Shown one piece after another: positions 9,824 through 18,112 of a DNA stretch of 56,946 bases. Numbering within the stretch: position 1 is the stretch's first letter; the number at the start of each line of letters is the position of its first letter. The stretch comes from Bacteroides sp. (GTDB lineage Bacteria > Bacteroidota > Bacteroidia > Bacteroidales > Muribaculaceae), in NCBI GenBank assembly GCA_023663525.1, contig JAMPHF010000002.1, positions 492,747 to 549,692 of the forward strand, written 5' to 3'. Below the pieces are notes generated by a model. The model was not told where the DNA came from and did no database searches. It saw only the letters and a list, made by a program, of their open reading frames with translations. The position numbers were made by a program, and so were the translations under genes.

Positions 9824-11022
9824 TAAGCGGTTACCTCAAGTGGTCCGTAGAAACTTTTCACAGGTGGGGAGTGGGCAATGACCTGCTCCACACCTGTGCT
9901 ACTCTGTTAGTGGCCGGTGGAGCGATTTTTATCGCATGGCTGCTCTACTATGGGCTGACGCGCTATGCTATCCGCATGGTGCTTAGGCTGACGAGATTCA
10001 CCTCGGCCAAGTGGGACGACATACTGTTCAATGAACATCTGCTCCGCGTGGTTGTCGAGTTGATATGTGTGCTACTTCTTCAGCTCACGGTTCCGCCGGC
10101 TTTGAAGTATTATGTCACGCTTCAGGGGCTTGCGTCGCTGACGTTCCGCATCCTGATTGTCTGCGTCATTGTCCACCTTGTCAACCGGTTGCTGATTGCC
10201 GTCTATGAGCTTGTGGAGCATTCATCGTCGGGACGCGCATCCTCGCTGAAAGGCATACGTCAGATGCTTCAGGTGATTTCCGTGTCGGTCGGTGTGATTG
10301 TCATCATCTCCATCCTTGCCAACAAAAATCCGCTGACGGTCATGACCGGACTCGGAGCAGCAGCCACTGTGCTGATGTTGGTGTTCAAGGATTCGATAAT
10401 GGGCGTTGTGGCAGGAGTGCAGCTCACGCTCAACGACATGCTCCGTCCCGGAGACTGGATTACAGTCCCTGCCCGCAATATAAACGGAACGGTCCTTGAG
10501 GTGGGACTGGCAACTGTCAAGGTGCAGAATTTTGACATGACCATCGTGACCGTGCCGCCTTACTCGCTGGTGAGTGAGTCTTTCCAGAACTGGCGAGGGA
10601 TGAGCGACTCGCGCGGACGGCGCATAAACCGCGCTGTCACCATCGATGTCGATAGTGTGGATTTCTGTCCGGCGGAGATGGTGGAGAAATTTTCCAAGGA
10701 GGAGTGGTGGGGCAATCTCGATGTGGAGGCTCGCCATGTCAACCTCACGCTGTACAGGAAATATCTTGAACATTACATCTCCAATCTTTCGGAGCTGAAG
10801 ACGAACACCGATATGGTCTACATGGTGCGCGAGCTTGCGCCGACGGCCAACGGCATACCGCTTGAACTGTATTTCTTCACTTCATTGACTTCGTGGAAGC
10901 CATACGAGCTTTTCCAGTCTGAGGTGATGGACCATGTGTTTGCCTCCGTGCACCGCTTCGGGCTGCGCATCTATCAGGCTCCTTCGGGACGCGACATCAC
11001 TCTGCTTGCCGCTGCCCGTTGA
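9808..11022 (+). CDS. MscS-family mechanosensitive channel (YbdG-like)
   Basis: A 404-residue inner-membrane protein with about five hydrophobic segments (near residues 27-55, 76-97, 102-130, 150-173 and 178-205), followed by the MscS beta domain. The pore-side helix and start of the soluble domain read [18 protein letters not shown] and [10 protein letters not shown]. The stretch [17 protein letters not shown] resembles the YbdG/MscM subgroup. Such channels release solutes on hypo-osmotic shock. The start is GTG at 9808, overlapping cysS by 16 bases; a TTG at 9820, overlapping the cysS stop, is the alternative. Either way the genes are coupled. Confidence 0.9.
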   Translation: METELISGYLKWSVETFHRWGVGNDLLHTCATLLVAGGAIFIAWLLYYGLTRYAIRMVLRLTRFTSAKWDDILFNEHLLRVVVELICVLLLQLTVPPALKYYVTLQGLASLTFRILIVCVIVHLVNRLLIAVYELVEHSSSGRASSLKGIRQMLQVISVSVGVIVIISILANKNPLTVMTGLGAAATVLMLVFKDSIMGVVAGVQLTLNDMLRPGDWITVPARNINGTVLEVGLATVKVQNFDMTIVTVPPYSLVSESFQNWRGMSDSRGRRINRAVTIDVDSVDFCPAEMVEKFSKEEWWGNLDVEARHVNLTLYRKYLEHYISNLSELKTNTDMVYMVRELAPTANGIPLELYFFTSLTSWKPYELFQSEVMDHVFASVHRFGLRIYQAPSGRDITLLAAAR

Positions 11023-11062
11023 CACAGAGTGGGGATTTGATTGAAATGTATATAAAACCAAA

Positions 11063-11091
11063 CGAGAAGATGATATCACATCGTCTTCTCG
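11063..11091 (+). terminator. Hairpin terminator after the MscS-type gene
   Basis: CGAGAAGATGA at 11063-11073 pairs with TCGTCTTCTCG at 11081-11091, 11 bp including one G-T pair with a 7-base loop. It ends the cysS-MscS unit. Confidence 0.7.
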
Positions 11092-11307
11092 CTTAGATAA
11101 TAAACCAATCATTATCACATTTCTTGCAATGGAAAAAGTAATTTTGCTATGTACTTATATAACGAACCATGCTCGGGAAAGTTCGGTCAAAAATTGAAAA
11201 AATACTTATTTTATTATAAAATTTTTGCCAACTCCCCGAAAAATGGCTAACTTAGCAATCTGAAAAAATTTAAGTGACAATGATTGATTAACATAGTTTT
11301 GCTGACG

Positions 11308-11328
11308 TGTGCAACTGTTTGGCACAGT
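11308..11328. promoter_or_regulatory. Candidate operator upstream of recA
   Basis: Two overlapping inverted repeats lie just before the -7 box: TGTGC at 11308-11312 with GCACA at 11322-11326, and ACTGT at 11314-11318 with ACAGT at 11324-11328. The position, between the expected -33 and -7 elements, suits a repressor. It could be an SOS (LexA) site, but I know of no established Bacteroidales box to compare it with. Confidence 0.35.
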
Positions 11329-11336
11329 CGTTGGCT

Positions 11337-11344
11337 TAACTTTG
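11337..11344 (+). promoter_or_regulatory. Probable -7 promoter box of recA
   Basis: TAACTTTG matches TAnnTTTG, 40 bases before the recA ATG. No TTG occurs 20 bases upstream, as expected for a promoter that needs or is controlled by another factor. Confidence 0.6.
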
Positions 11345-11383
11345 CAATGACAAAACAAGAATAATAAAAAAACGACATAAAGA

Positions 11384-12583
11384 ATGGCAAAGAAAGAAAC
11401 AACAATAAAAGCCTCAAAGGAGAAAGAGACCGATCCCGCAAAGGCGAAACTCAATGCGCTTGCACAAGCATTGGGCAATATAGAGAAAAATTTCGGTCGC
11501 GGAGCCATCATGAAACTCGGCGATGAGAATATTGAGAATGTCGAGGTCATCCCCTCCGGATCAATCGGTCTCAACTATGCTCTTGGAGTGGGTGGTTACC
11601 CCAAGGGTCGAATCGTCGAGATCTACGGTCCGGAATCATCAGGTAAGACCACTCTCGCCATCCATGCGATAGCCGAGGCTCAGAAAGCGGGCGGGATCGC
11701 CGCTATAATTGATGCGGAGCATGCCTTTGACCGTTTCTATGCCGAGAAACTCGGTGTGGATGTCAATAATCTCCTCATCTCCCAGCCTGACAACGGCGAG
11801 CAGGCGCTTGAGATCGCCGAGCAGCTCATCCGCTCATCGGCCATTGACATACTCGTCATTGACTCCGTGGCCGCCCTTACTCCCAAGAGCGAGATTGACG
11901 GTGACATGGGCGATAAGAACGTGGGTGTGCAGGCACGATTGATGTCGCAGGCCATGCGTAAGCTCACCGGCACAATTTCGCGCACAAAGACCACATGTAT
12001 CTTCATCAATCAGCTCCGTGAGAAGATTGGTGTGATGTTCGGTCCGTCGGAGACCACAACCGGTGGTAACGCACTTAAATTCTATGCATCTGTCCGCATC
12101 GACATCCGTCCCAGCACCCCGATCAAGGATGGTGACGATGTGCTCGGAAAGCTCACAAAAGTTAAGGTGGTGAAGAACAAGGTTGCGCCTCCTTTCAAGC
12201 GTGCGGAATTTGACATCATGTTCGGTGAGGGTATCTCGCGCAGTGGCGAGATTGTGGATCTCGGTGTAGAGCTTGACATCATCAAGAAAAGCGGCTCATG
12301 GTTCTCATACAAGGACTCGAAACTCGCACAGGGTCGCGATGCGGCCAAGAGGGTCATTCAGGACAACCCCGAACTTGCCGACGAACTTGAGGGTCTCATC
12401 ATGGAGGCTCTGAAAAACAAGGATGTCCGTCCCGGCAGCTCCAAGAAGGAGCAGCCTAAGAAAAAGGAGGCTGCCCCGGCTGAGGCTGATGAGCCTACCG
12501 CCGCCGACATCAAGGCGGTCGATGACTCCCTTTTCGATGACGCGGATCTTCCTGACGACTTCTCTATCGAGGAGGACATCTGA
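11384..12583 (+). CDS. recA: Recombinase RecA
   Basis: A 399-residue protein, longer than the usual 345-355 because of extended ends. The N-terminal 40 residues are Lys/Glu-rich, and the C-terminal tail contains [12 protein letters not shown] and a very acidic end ([15 protein letters not shown]). The core is canonical: Walker [10 protein letters not shown] near residues 82-90, Walker [10 protein letters not shown], the L2-region [12 protein letters not shown], and [10 protein letters not shown]. It catalyses homologous pairing and strand exchange and, in bacteria with an SOS response, stimulates LexA self-cleavage. It is a single gene followed by hairpins, with its own promoter. Confidence 0.98.
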   Translation: MAKKETTIKASKEKETDPAKAKLNALAQALGNIEKNFGRGAIMKLGDENIENVEVIPSGSIGLNYALGVGGYPKGRIVEIYGPESSGKTTLAIHAIAEAQKAGGIAAIIDAEHAFDRFYAEKLGVDVNNLLISQPDNGEQALEIAEQLIRSSAIDILVIDSVAALTPKSEIDGDMGDKNVGVQARLMSQAMRKLTGTISRTKTTCIFINQLREKIGVMFGPSETTTGGNALKFYASVRIDIRPSTPIKDGDDVLGKLTKVKVVKNKVAPPFKRAEFDIMFGEGISRSGEIVDLGVELDIIKKSGSWFSYKDSKLAQGRDAAKRVIQDNPELADELEGLIMEALKNKDVRPGSSKKEQPKKKEAAPAEADEPTAADIKAVDDSLFDDADLPDDFSIEEDI

Positions 12584-12588
12584 TATGC

Positions 12589-12605
12589 GCCGGTAGAGAA
12601 CCGGC
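12589..12605 (+). terminator. Short hairpin after recA
   Basis: GCCGG and CCGGC, seven bases apart, form a compact GC hairpin within 22 bases of the recA stop. It is followed directly by the much longer inverted repeat at 12617-12712. Either could end transcription. Confidence 0.45.
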
Positions 12606-12616
12606 GGCACACATTG

Positions 12617-12712
12617 CGTGCGGAAGCGCGTATGCACCCAACGGAATGGTTACACTGACCCGGTTTCAACCGGTCGGGACGTATCCGTCGGGTGCATACG
12701 CACTTCCGCACG
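12617..12712. repeat. Long GC-rich inverted repeat after recA
   Basis: The arms at 12617-12645 and 12684-12712 pair over 29 bases with two mismatches (ends CGTGCGGAAG, inner CGTATGCACCC). A second perfect hairpin, CCGGTT-TC-AACCGG, sits in the loop at 12659-12672. It lies between the convergent recA and 48-aa genes, so it may serve both as a terminator. Its size and nested form are more like a palindromic repeat element. Confidence 0.75.
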
Positions 12713-12742
12713 TAAAGCATCCATATCAGGAACGTATGGAAA

Positions 12743-12889
12743 TCAAAGAGTCGGCGGGATAAATGCGGCAACATCCGTGTCGCCGAGGAGGTCGGCGATG
12801 GTGAGCCATAGCATAAGCAGGATTATCAGCACAACCACTCCTATGGCAAGCCACAAGGTGGTGCCGGATTTGGTCTTTTTCTCGCTCAT
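12743..12889 (-). CDS. Small single-pass membrane protein, 48 aa
   Basis: A short reading frame running ATG to TGA on the minus strand. The first residues are hydrophilic and basic (MSEKKTKSGTTLW). A hydrophobic stretch of about 20 residues then follows (LAIGVVVLIILLMLWLTIA), and the acidic tail DLLGDTDVAAFIPPTL completes it. This is the classic layout of a small inner-membrane protein with N-in orientation. The gene is convergent with recA and divergent from the DUF3943 gene. I do not recognise a family. Support comes from the coherent membrane topology and the ATG start; conservation in relatives has not been tested. Confidence 0.6.
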   Translation of the reverse strand: MSEKKTKSGTTLWLAIGVVVLIILLMLWLTIADLLGDTDVAAFIPPTL

Positions 12890-13169
12890 AATAATAGTTG
12901 TTTTGGTGGGTTGACAAATAATTTTTACATATTAACACACTGTCAAATGTAATTGTTGAGTTCCCTGACGTTAAGTTTTTTTAGCTCACAATTGAGAGTA
13001 AAGCACATTGGCGGAGTGTTATTATAAGTAGAAATATCCATATTCACGCATATAATAGACATAGTCCCGCATCGATCCTCACGCAGTTTTTTCCCACGGA
13101 GAGATTACATAGACTCATCCTCCTTTTATGAATGCGGGCATTATCGATTAATATAAAACTATTTATATT

Positions 13170-14144
13170 ATGAGAACGAGAGAAACACACACACGCTGCC
13201 TTGCGGTCATGATGCTGGCCTGCGTCGCGCTCGCGACGGTTGAGCCTGCCGCCGCTCAAGTGATGAGCGATACTCTTGCCGTCAGGAGTCTCGACATCAC
13301 GATTGAGGAAATCGGGTTGCGTCCTGCCTATACGGGTAACACCCTTACAAATCATCCCACGGCTTTTCCGCCTGTCACTCCGGTCGAAGCGGTTGCAGAC
13401 GACCCGACGATACCGCTGCCATCAGCCGACATCCCGCAGCGACACTGGAGCATATATTTGGAACCGTACTCACGCCACAGAGGGTCGCACCCCGACTGGC
13501 ACAGGATGTGGATCAACACTGCGGTGCTTTCCGGTGCCTTTCTCGGAACTCTGTTCGTGCTGCAATGTCTGCCGGAGGACGCGACGGCATGGAACCGCGA
13601 GGAGTTTCAGAACACCACTTTCTATTCCCGCTGGTACAAGAATATCTTTGTCAAGGATCCGGAGATTGACCATGACAACTGCATTTTCAACTATGTGCTT
13701 CATCCCTACGCGGGAGCTGCCTACTTCATGGCTGCGCGCTCGTGTGGATTCAGCTTCTGGGGGTCGATGCTCTATTCCGCTTTGATTTCGACGGTAGGAT
13801 GGGAGTTCGGTGTCGAAGCCTGCATGGAGCGACCGTCATATCAGGATATTGTCATCACACCGGTGGTGGGCAGTATCATTGGTGAGCTGTTCTACAAGTG
13901 CAAACGGCACATCGTGGAGCATGACTACACGCTATGGGGGTCACGTGTGATGGGAAACATCGTCGTGTTTCTTGTCGATCCCGTCAATGAGGTCGTAAAT
14001 CTGTTTCGCGGCAGCTACGAGCGCAAGGCCCATCTCGGGAAATACAATCCGTCGGTGCTCGACAAGCGTCCGGCAGTGACTTCGTCGCTCATACCGTCGC
14101 TCGTCGATGGTGCGCCCGGTTTCACCCTCACCTGCACATTCTGA
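13170..14144 (+). CDS. DUF3943 domain-containing membrane-associated protein
   Basis: A 324-residue exported protein with an N-terminal signal peptide ending near AAAQ (residue 30). The middle and end match DUF3943: NYVLHPYAGAAYFMAARSCG, FWGSMLYSALIS, VGWEFGVEACMERPSYQDI and ITPVVGSIIGELFYKC. Several moderately hydrophobic segments (for example WINTAVLSGAFLGTLFVLQ) suggest membrane association. The function of the family is not known to me. It is a lone gene after a 280-base gap with no clear TAnnTTTG box, so its control is unclear. Confidence 0.85.
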   Translation: MRTRETHTRCLAVMMLACVALATVEPAAAQVMSDTLAVRSLDITIEEIGLRPAYTGNTLTNHPTAFPPVTPVEAVADDPTIPLPSADIPQRHWSIYLEPYSRHRGSHPDWHRMWINTAVLSGAFLGTLFVLQCLPEDATAWNREEFQNTTFYSRWYKNIFVKDPEIDHDNCIFNYVLHPYAGAAYFMAARSCGFSFWGSMLYSALISTVGWEFGVEACMERPSYQDIVITPVVGSIIGELFYKCKRHIVEHDYTLWGSRVMGNIVVFLVDPVNEVVNLFRGSYERKAHLGKYNPSVLDKRPAVTSSLIPSLVDGAPGFTLTCTF

Positions 14145-14233
14145 AATGCTCGTGTAAACTTAGACGATTGAATTTAGAGTGGATTGACTGTGGATTGACT
14201 TCCGAATTATAGGTTAAACCCTGTCACACGATA

Positions 14234-14264
14234 TTGCGCAAACAAAATAATTTATATATCTTTG
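14234..14264 (+). promoter_or_regulatory. Promoter of the structured leader and accessory block
   Basis: TTG at 14234-14236, a 20-base spacer and TATCTTTG at 14257-14264 form a full Bacteroidetes-type promoter. Transcription would begin near 14271, about 365 bases before the first plausible start codon, leaving a very long leader. Confidence 0.75.
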
Positions 14265-14270
14265 CACTCG

Positions 14271-14590
14271 CAGATCGCATCGCAGAGTCCGGTCAAGGGC
14301 AAAGGGGTGGGATCAGCAAAAAACATACGAAAAGCGTTTACTTGACGCTCTTTCTTGGCTATCAGAAATCTGGTAAATTTCAATTGGAGTCAAGAATGTA
14401 GCAAACGGTAGATGCCCTAGTGGATATGTGTATTTGCCCCAATTCCATGCATAAGCATTGGATGTGGGCGTATGACATATTCTGCGTGAGGCTCTGCGGG
14501 TTTGCTCGTTCAACTCCAATGGGCAATACCAGGGCCTCTGATAGCGTGAATGAGCAAACAGTACGGCTCTCACGCTTTCTATTTATATTC
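14271..14590 (+). ncRNA. Strongly structured leader or independent ncRNA candidate
   Basis: Complementary segments nest like a rod: GCTATCAGA (14358-14366) with TCTGATAGC (14537-14545), ATTGGAGT (14383-14390) with ACTCCAAT (14513-14520), and AGCAAAC (14400-14406) with GTTTGCT (14500-14506). A hairpin with loop ATAA sits at the tip (14445-14461). A competing 13-bp hairpin pairs 14500-14512 with 14547-14559. The 3' hairpin AGCGTGA/TCACGCT (14543-14549, 14570-14576) is followed by TTCTATTT and shares bases with the outermost helix, so it could act as a switchable terminator. GC content is higher than in the genes that follow. Frames are open across it on both strands, but the translations do not look like proteins. 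Function unknown. Confidence 0.55.
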
Positions 14591-14635
14591 TGTTCAAGTG
14601 CTAAAGAGGTGGGCCCGATAGCAAAAAATATCAAT

Positions 14636-14962
14636 ATGGCATTGCCAAAGTGGAGTAAAATGAAAAGTATCGACTTGTCTTATATCGAATTGCCTGAACT
14701 TGAAAAGGGCTATATAAAATTAAATGGTAATAGCAATAAGCAATATACGCATTTGGCATTGAATGTACCGGGATACGGCTGGGTTCCGTGTTCTCAAAAA
14801 TTAAAAGCTAATTTCACGGCAGATCCCAAAAAGCTCATGCTTGTGATAGAAGAAGAAGGAGATGAACATCTGGTCACGTCTTCAAAGTGGCTAACTTTGT
14901 CCAACGCGGTAAGGTCATTTAGCATTGTCAAAAGAGATATTTACGGCAATATCATCAAATAG
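14636..14962 (+). CDS. Hypothetical protein, 108 aa, after structured leader
   Basis: Not recognised. The frame is open further upstream to 14420, but that part lies in the structured leader, so I chose the ATG at 14636 (MALPKWSKMKSID); the in-frame ATG at 14660 is equally possible. The protein is small, soluble and mixed alpha/beta in character, with no signal peptide or membrane segment, and contains PGYGWVPCSQKLKANF. It is AT-rich relative to the core genes nearby. The retropepsin-like gene starts 12 bases after its stop, so the two are cotranscribed. A small cytosolic protein behind a long conserved-looking leader would fit an immunity gene of an acquired defence cluster, which is only a hypothesis. 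Confidence 0.65.
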   Translation: MALPKWSKMKSIDLSYIELPELEKGYIKLNGNSNKQYTHLALNVPGYGWVPCSQKLKANFTADPKKLMLVIEEEGDEHLVTSSKWLTLSNAVRSFSIVKRDIYGNIIK

Positions 14963-14974
14963 TTATTTTTCAAT

Positions 14975-15415
14975 ATGTCAATTTCAATTGAAAGCAGCAT
15001 CAAGTGTGTCGGAATGCCGGTAATAGTGTCAACAAGTAGTCCGCATCTCAATTTTATAGTGGACACAGGTGCTAATATAAATTCTATTTTCTCCTTTGTC
15101 TATGATGGATTACCTGACTATTTCACTCGATTGGACACAGCGAAATCAGTATTCGGTATATCCGGAAGTAGAAACTCAAGTATCGAGGTTAAAGCTTTCA
15201 TAGAATTTGAAAACACCAAAGCCGAGACAGTATTTTCCGTAATAGAGTGTAATGAAGTTGTACGAAGCCTTCAGGAAGACTTTGGTTTTCAACTACACGG
15301 TTTTATAGGATCAAAATTCCTTAAAGACAACAAATGGATAATTGATTTTGACAAACTTGAAATAATTACAATTCGTAATCACGAAAGTCGTACAGATGAA
15401 ACCGGGGAAATATAA
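14975..15415 (+). CDS. Single-domain retropepsin-like aspartic protease
   Basis: This 146-residue protein has the retroviral-type aspartic protease pattern in one domain. LNFIVDTGANINSIF (near residues 25-39) holds the catalytic Asp in the DTGA motif, a flap-like middle follows, and HGFIGSKFLKDNKWIIDF (near residues 109-126) is the second family mark, in which a small hydrophobic loop precedes a new beta strand. Such enzymes work as dimers. There is no signal peptide, so it is cytosolic. It follows the 108-aa gene closely and is AT-rich like its neighbours. Target unknown. Confidence 0.8.
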   Translation: MSISIESSIKCVGMPVIVSTSSPHLNFIVDTGANINSIFSFVYDGLPDYFTRLDTAKSVFGISGSRNSSIEVKAFIEFENTKAETVFSVIECNEVVRSLQEDFGFQLHGFIGSKFLKDNKWIIDFDKLEIITIRNHESRTDETGEI

Positions 15416-15564
15416 TCTGTTTCTTCTCACAACATTTATAGAAAAAGTAAAAATTTTACGATGTTTTTACAAATCTCGCACAATGTCTCAAGATCAATAT
15501 TGAGACTGAGTAATCAACATACTTCAACTATAGCCTTAAAATCCAACTTTAATCAAGTATATTT

Positions 15565-17235
15565 ATGAATCACAAGGAAAGATTTACAACTTTTGCTATT
15601 CTAACTCTTCTATGTCTCGCGATGATTTCGTGTAATTCCAAGGGAGAAGTCGGCAGGTATTTTGCCGTCAAGTTCGTTGACTCTGATCAATGGAGTATTG
15701 TCGATGTAAAAGCCAAGAAAATCATATACGAAGATGAGTTTGAGAACCAACCGTCTTTTATCGTTAATGGAAAATTTTGTATAAAGAATGATAGCGATTT
15801 ATACGATTACTATACGATAGATAATCCGCTAAAACCAATTAATTCAGAATCATATCTGTATACATCAATGTTTAACGTTGATGACATTGCACTCGCAGTA
15901 AAAAAAGGTGAGGGAATATCGATCATTGATGGGAAATGCAAGAAAATTGCATACACAGAGGATTGGATTCATGTATATGGATTTTCACACGGGTACTCAG
16001 CTTTTTCTGACGAAAATGATAATAGGGGCATTTTAAATACAGATTTAGAGGTCGTTATACCAGCAAAATTCGATTATGTAAGCCATTTTTCTGAAGATGG
16101 CTATGCTATCGTTAAAGATAACGCAAGATACTCAATTATTGATACTAGCTGTTCAAAATTATTTTCATTCCCATCCTCGAAGTACAAAGACATTGGTTTA
16201 TATATAGGTGGATATTTACCCGTGCAAAAAGAAAATAACGAGATAATGCTTTTAGATGGCTCCGGAATGGAAACGATGTCTCTTGGCATATGGGACGAAT
16301 CAGCGATTTCTATTAGTGATATCAGATTTTTTGATGATTTAATAGTGTACAAGGAAGGACGTTACTATGGGTTAAAAGATAAAGGAAATAACATTGTTTT
16401 ACGAGCAAAATATGAGCAACTGGTCCCTCAGCCTTTATATCCTAAATATTACGTGGCAAAAAAAGGGGACAATTATGGCTTAATAGATAAGGACGATAAT
16501 ATTATTATTCCATTTGATGATTATTCTGTCCTAAATGCTATTGATAAGGATGTATTTTTAGTAGGAGATCTGAACACATTCTCATTTAAAGATAAAACAT
16601 TAAAAGATCTCATTCCTAGAAAATTCACTGATGTATCAACCATGCGTGGTACATACGATATTCGTAGTAACTATTTTAATGTAAAAAAAGAAGTTAAAGA
16701 AATACTATCAAATATTACTGACTCCACATTCTTTAATACCAACAGGAATACGACATTCAGAGATTTTAGCCATATATTGTCTATAGATGGGGATGTATGT
16801 ATATATAATTTCAGTTCTATATTGCATGATAAACATGATTCATTTGATGTTGAATATGATTTTGGATCAAGTCCCACAATTTGTGACAGTAGTTATATCT
16901 ATATACATGGGGTGCCATTTATTCAGGTAACACCTGTAAAATACGATTATGATCGTAAATTAGAATCGGTTCATGCAATTAAAAACTATGAAGAATTTCA
17001 GCCCGGTTCAGAGGAGTCTTTGGCAGATGCATTCGAATTCCTAGTTCAGAGAGAGGGATTTACACCCGTAGATCATCTCCCCCATTGGTTTGTGAACGAT
17101 AAAGAAAATATGTATATAGGATTATCGTATAACGAAGGGGAAGTAACTATTCGGTGTGATTATAAAATTCCAAGTTACTACGGTAACGACATTGAGCGTA
17201 AATCTCGTGAGAATTACACGCCCAATGACAATTAA
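15565..17235 (+). CDS. WG-repeat lipoprotein
   Basis: A 556-residue protein with a lipoprotein signal peptide (lipobox AMISC, about residue 23). The first 330 residues consist of degenerate WG-type repeats: blocks such as NRGILNTDLEVVIPAKFDYV, then GRYYGLKDKGNNIVLRAKYE and DNYGLIDKDDNIIIPFDDY recur every 35-60 residues. The last 200 residues have no repeat and are not recognised. WG-repeat proteins are often accessory surface proteins without known activity. The gene is very AT-rich compared with hpt and DUF3943, consistent with horizontal gain. It lies 149 bases after the retropepsin gene. Confidence 0.85.
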   Translation: MNHKERFTTFAILTLLCLAMISCNSKGEVGRYFAVKFVDSDQWSIVDVKAKKIIYEDEFENQPSFIVNGKFCIKNDSDLYDYYTIDNPLKPINSESYLYTSMFNVDDIALAVKKGEGISIIDGKCKKIAYTEDWIHVYGFSHGYSAFSDENDNRGILNTDLEVVIPAKFDYVSHFSEDGYAIVKDNARYSIIDTSCSKLFSFPSSKYKDIGLYIGGYLPVQKENNEIMLLDGSGMETMSLGIWDESAISISDIRFFDDLIVYKEGRYYGLKDKGNNIVLRAKYEQLVPQPLYPKYYVAKKGDNYGLIDKDDNIIIPFDDYSVLNAIDKDVFLVGDLNTFSFKDKTLKDLIPRKFTDVSTMRGTYDIRSNYFNVKKEVKEILSNITDSTFFNTNRNTTFRDFSHILSIDGDVCIYNFSSILHDKHDSFDVEYDFGSSPTICDSSYIYIHGVPFIQVTPVKYDYDRKLESVHAIKNYEEFQPGSEESLADAFEFLVQREGFTPVDHLPHWFVNDKENMYIGLSYNEGEVTIRCDYKIPSYYGNDIERKSRENYTPNDN

Positions 17236-17442
17236 TTAGGGTTCGCTGAACCTCCGTCCGCGTAAAAAACTCGGTTTTTCAACTCCAAAAGACGAATTCT
17301 TCAAACAAATCGCTAATTTTGCACTTGCCAGTTGAACCTGCGTTATATAAATTTCATGCTCCAAACCTGATTCGGTGATTGATTTTATGAGTAATTTCGC
17401 GAATTTTCGTTAACTTTGCACAAAATTTTTCTGACCGGAACC
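17236..17442. other. Gap between accessory block and hpt
   Basis: No gene. A small hairpin, GGTTC-gct-GAACC at 17240-17252, lies just after the WG-repeat gene. Two -7 like boxes are present: TAATTTTG at 17314-17321 and TAACTTTG at 17411-17418. Confidence 0.6.
17411..17418 (+). promoter_or_regulatory. Probable -7 promoter box of hpt
   Basis: TAACTTTG lies 24 bases before the ATG chosen for hpt. It rules out an upstream TTG start at 17416, which would fall inside the promoter box. A second box, TAATTTTG, is at 17314-17321. Confidence 0.6.
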
Positions 17443-17997
17443 ATGAAACAAAAATGCTATCAGGGGATGAGTTTCCACCCCTATATCTCCAGCACTCAGA
17501 TTGCGCAGCGCGTAGGCGAACTGGCCAAGTCGATTGTTGCTGATTATGCCGGGTGCAAGCCGCTGTTCATCTGCGTTTTGAACGGTGCCGCTCCATTTGC
17601 GGTCGATCTTTTCAGAGCCTGCGAGGACATGGATGCCGAACTGACCTTCGTGAGACTCAAAAGCTACGAGGGGACAGGCTCAACCGGCAAAGTCAAGCAG
17701 GTGATGGGTCTAAGCGAGAATCTTGAGGGGAGGCATGTCATACTTGTCGAGGACATCATCGATACCGGCAACACGATGGTGAAGCTGATTTCCGATCTTG
17801 AAGCCCTCAATCCGGCTTCGATACGCATAGCCACTCTGCTTTTCAAGCCTGAGGCTCTGCTCCATCCGGAACTGAAGCCCGACTACATCGGCTTTGAGAT
17901 TCCAAAGAAATTCATCATCGGTTATGGTCTTGACATTGACGGTCTTGCCCGTAATCTGAATGATATATACATCCTTGACGAGAATTGTGTTTCGTGA
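17443..17997 (+). CDS. hpt: Hypoxanthine phosphoribosyltransferase
   Basis: A 184-residue purine salvage enzyme that converts hypoxanthine or guanine plus PRPP to IMP or GMP. The PRPP-binding motif is VILVEDIIDTGNTM (near residues 98-111), and the early KPLFICVLNGAAPFAVDL and late KFIIGYGLDIDGLARNL segments are typical of HPRTs. I start it at the ATG at 17443, since the longer frame would begin within the -7 box. The adk gene follows after a hairpin. Confidence 0.95.
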   Translation: MKQKCYQGMSFHPYISSTQIAQRVGELAKSIVADYAGCKPLFICVLNGAAPFAVDLFRACEDMDAELTFVRLKSYEGTGSTGKVKQVMGLSENLEGRHVILVEDIIDTGNTMVKLISDLEALNPASIRIATLLFKPEALLHPELKPDYIGFEIPKKFIIGYGLDIDGLARNLNDIYILDENCVS

Positions 17998-18048
17998 CCC
18001 TTCCGGTCTGTTGTATGGTCACAAAATGAATTGACACACTCTAAAATT

Positions 18049-18082
18049 CAGACCTTGAAGCCTTGGAGGCTTCGCCGGTCTG
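18049..18082 (+). terminator. Hairpin between hpt and adk
   Basis: CAGACC pairs with GGTCTG and, inside it, GAAGCC with GGCTTC around a short loop. It lies 51 bases after hpt and 31 before adk, without a clear T-tract until ttttta 14 bases on. It could be a terminator or an attenuator. Confidence 0.55.
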
Positions 18083-18112
18083 ACTTAACAGATAAATTTT
18101 TAAGGATAAGGA

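Larger units (their letters stand above)
11092..11383. other. Non-coding gap before recA
   Basis: AT-rich sequence without a credible gene; the longest plus-strand reading after an ATG (at 11129) is 22 codons. The only recognisable signals are the recA -7 box at 11337-11344 and a nested pair of short palindromes at 11308-11328. Confidence 0.6.

Noticed and set aside
14420..14635. N-terminal extension of the 108-aa protein through the leader
   Set aside because: The frame is open, but it crosses the folded leader, starts with GTG, and the sequence does not look like a protein. Open frames on the minus strand across the same bases (14313-14573, 14380-14634) are equally unconvincing.
17416..17442. 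Upstream TTG start for hpt
   Set aside because: It lies within the -7 box TAACTTTG, so it could not be translated from that promoter; ATG 17443 fits.
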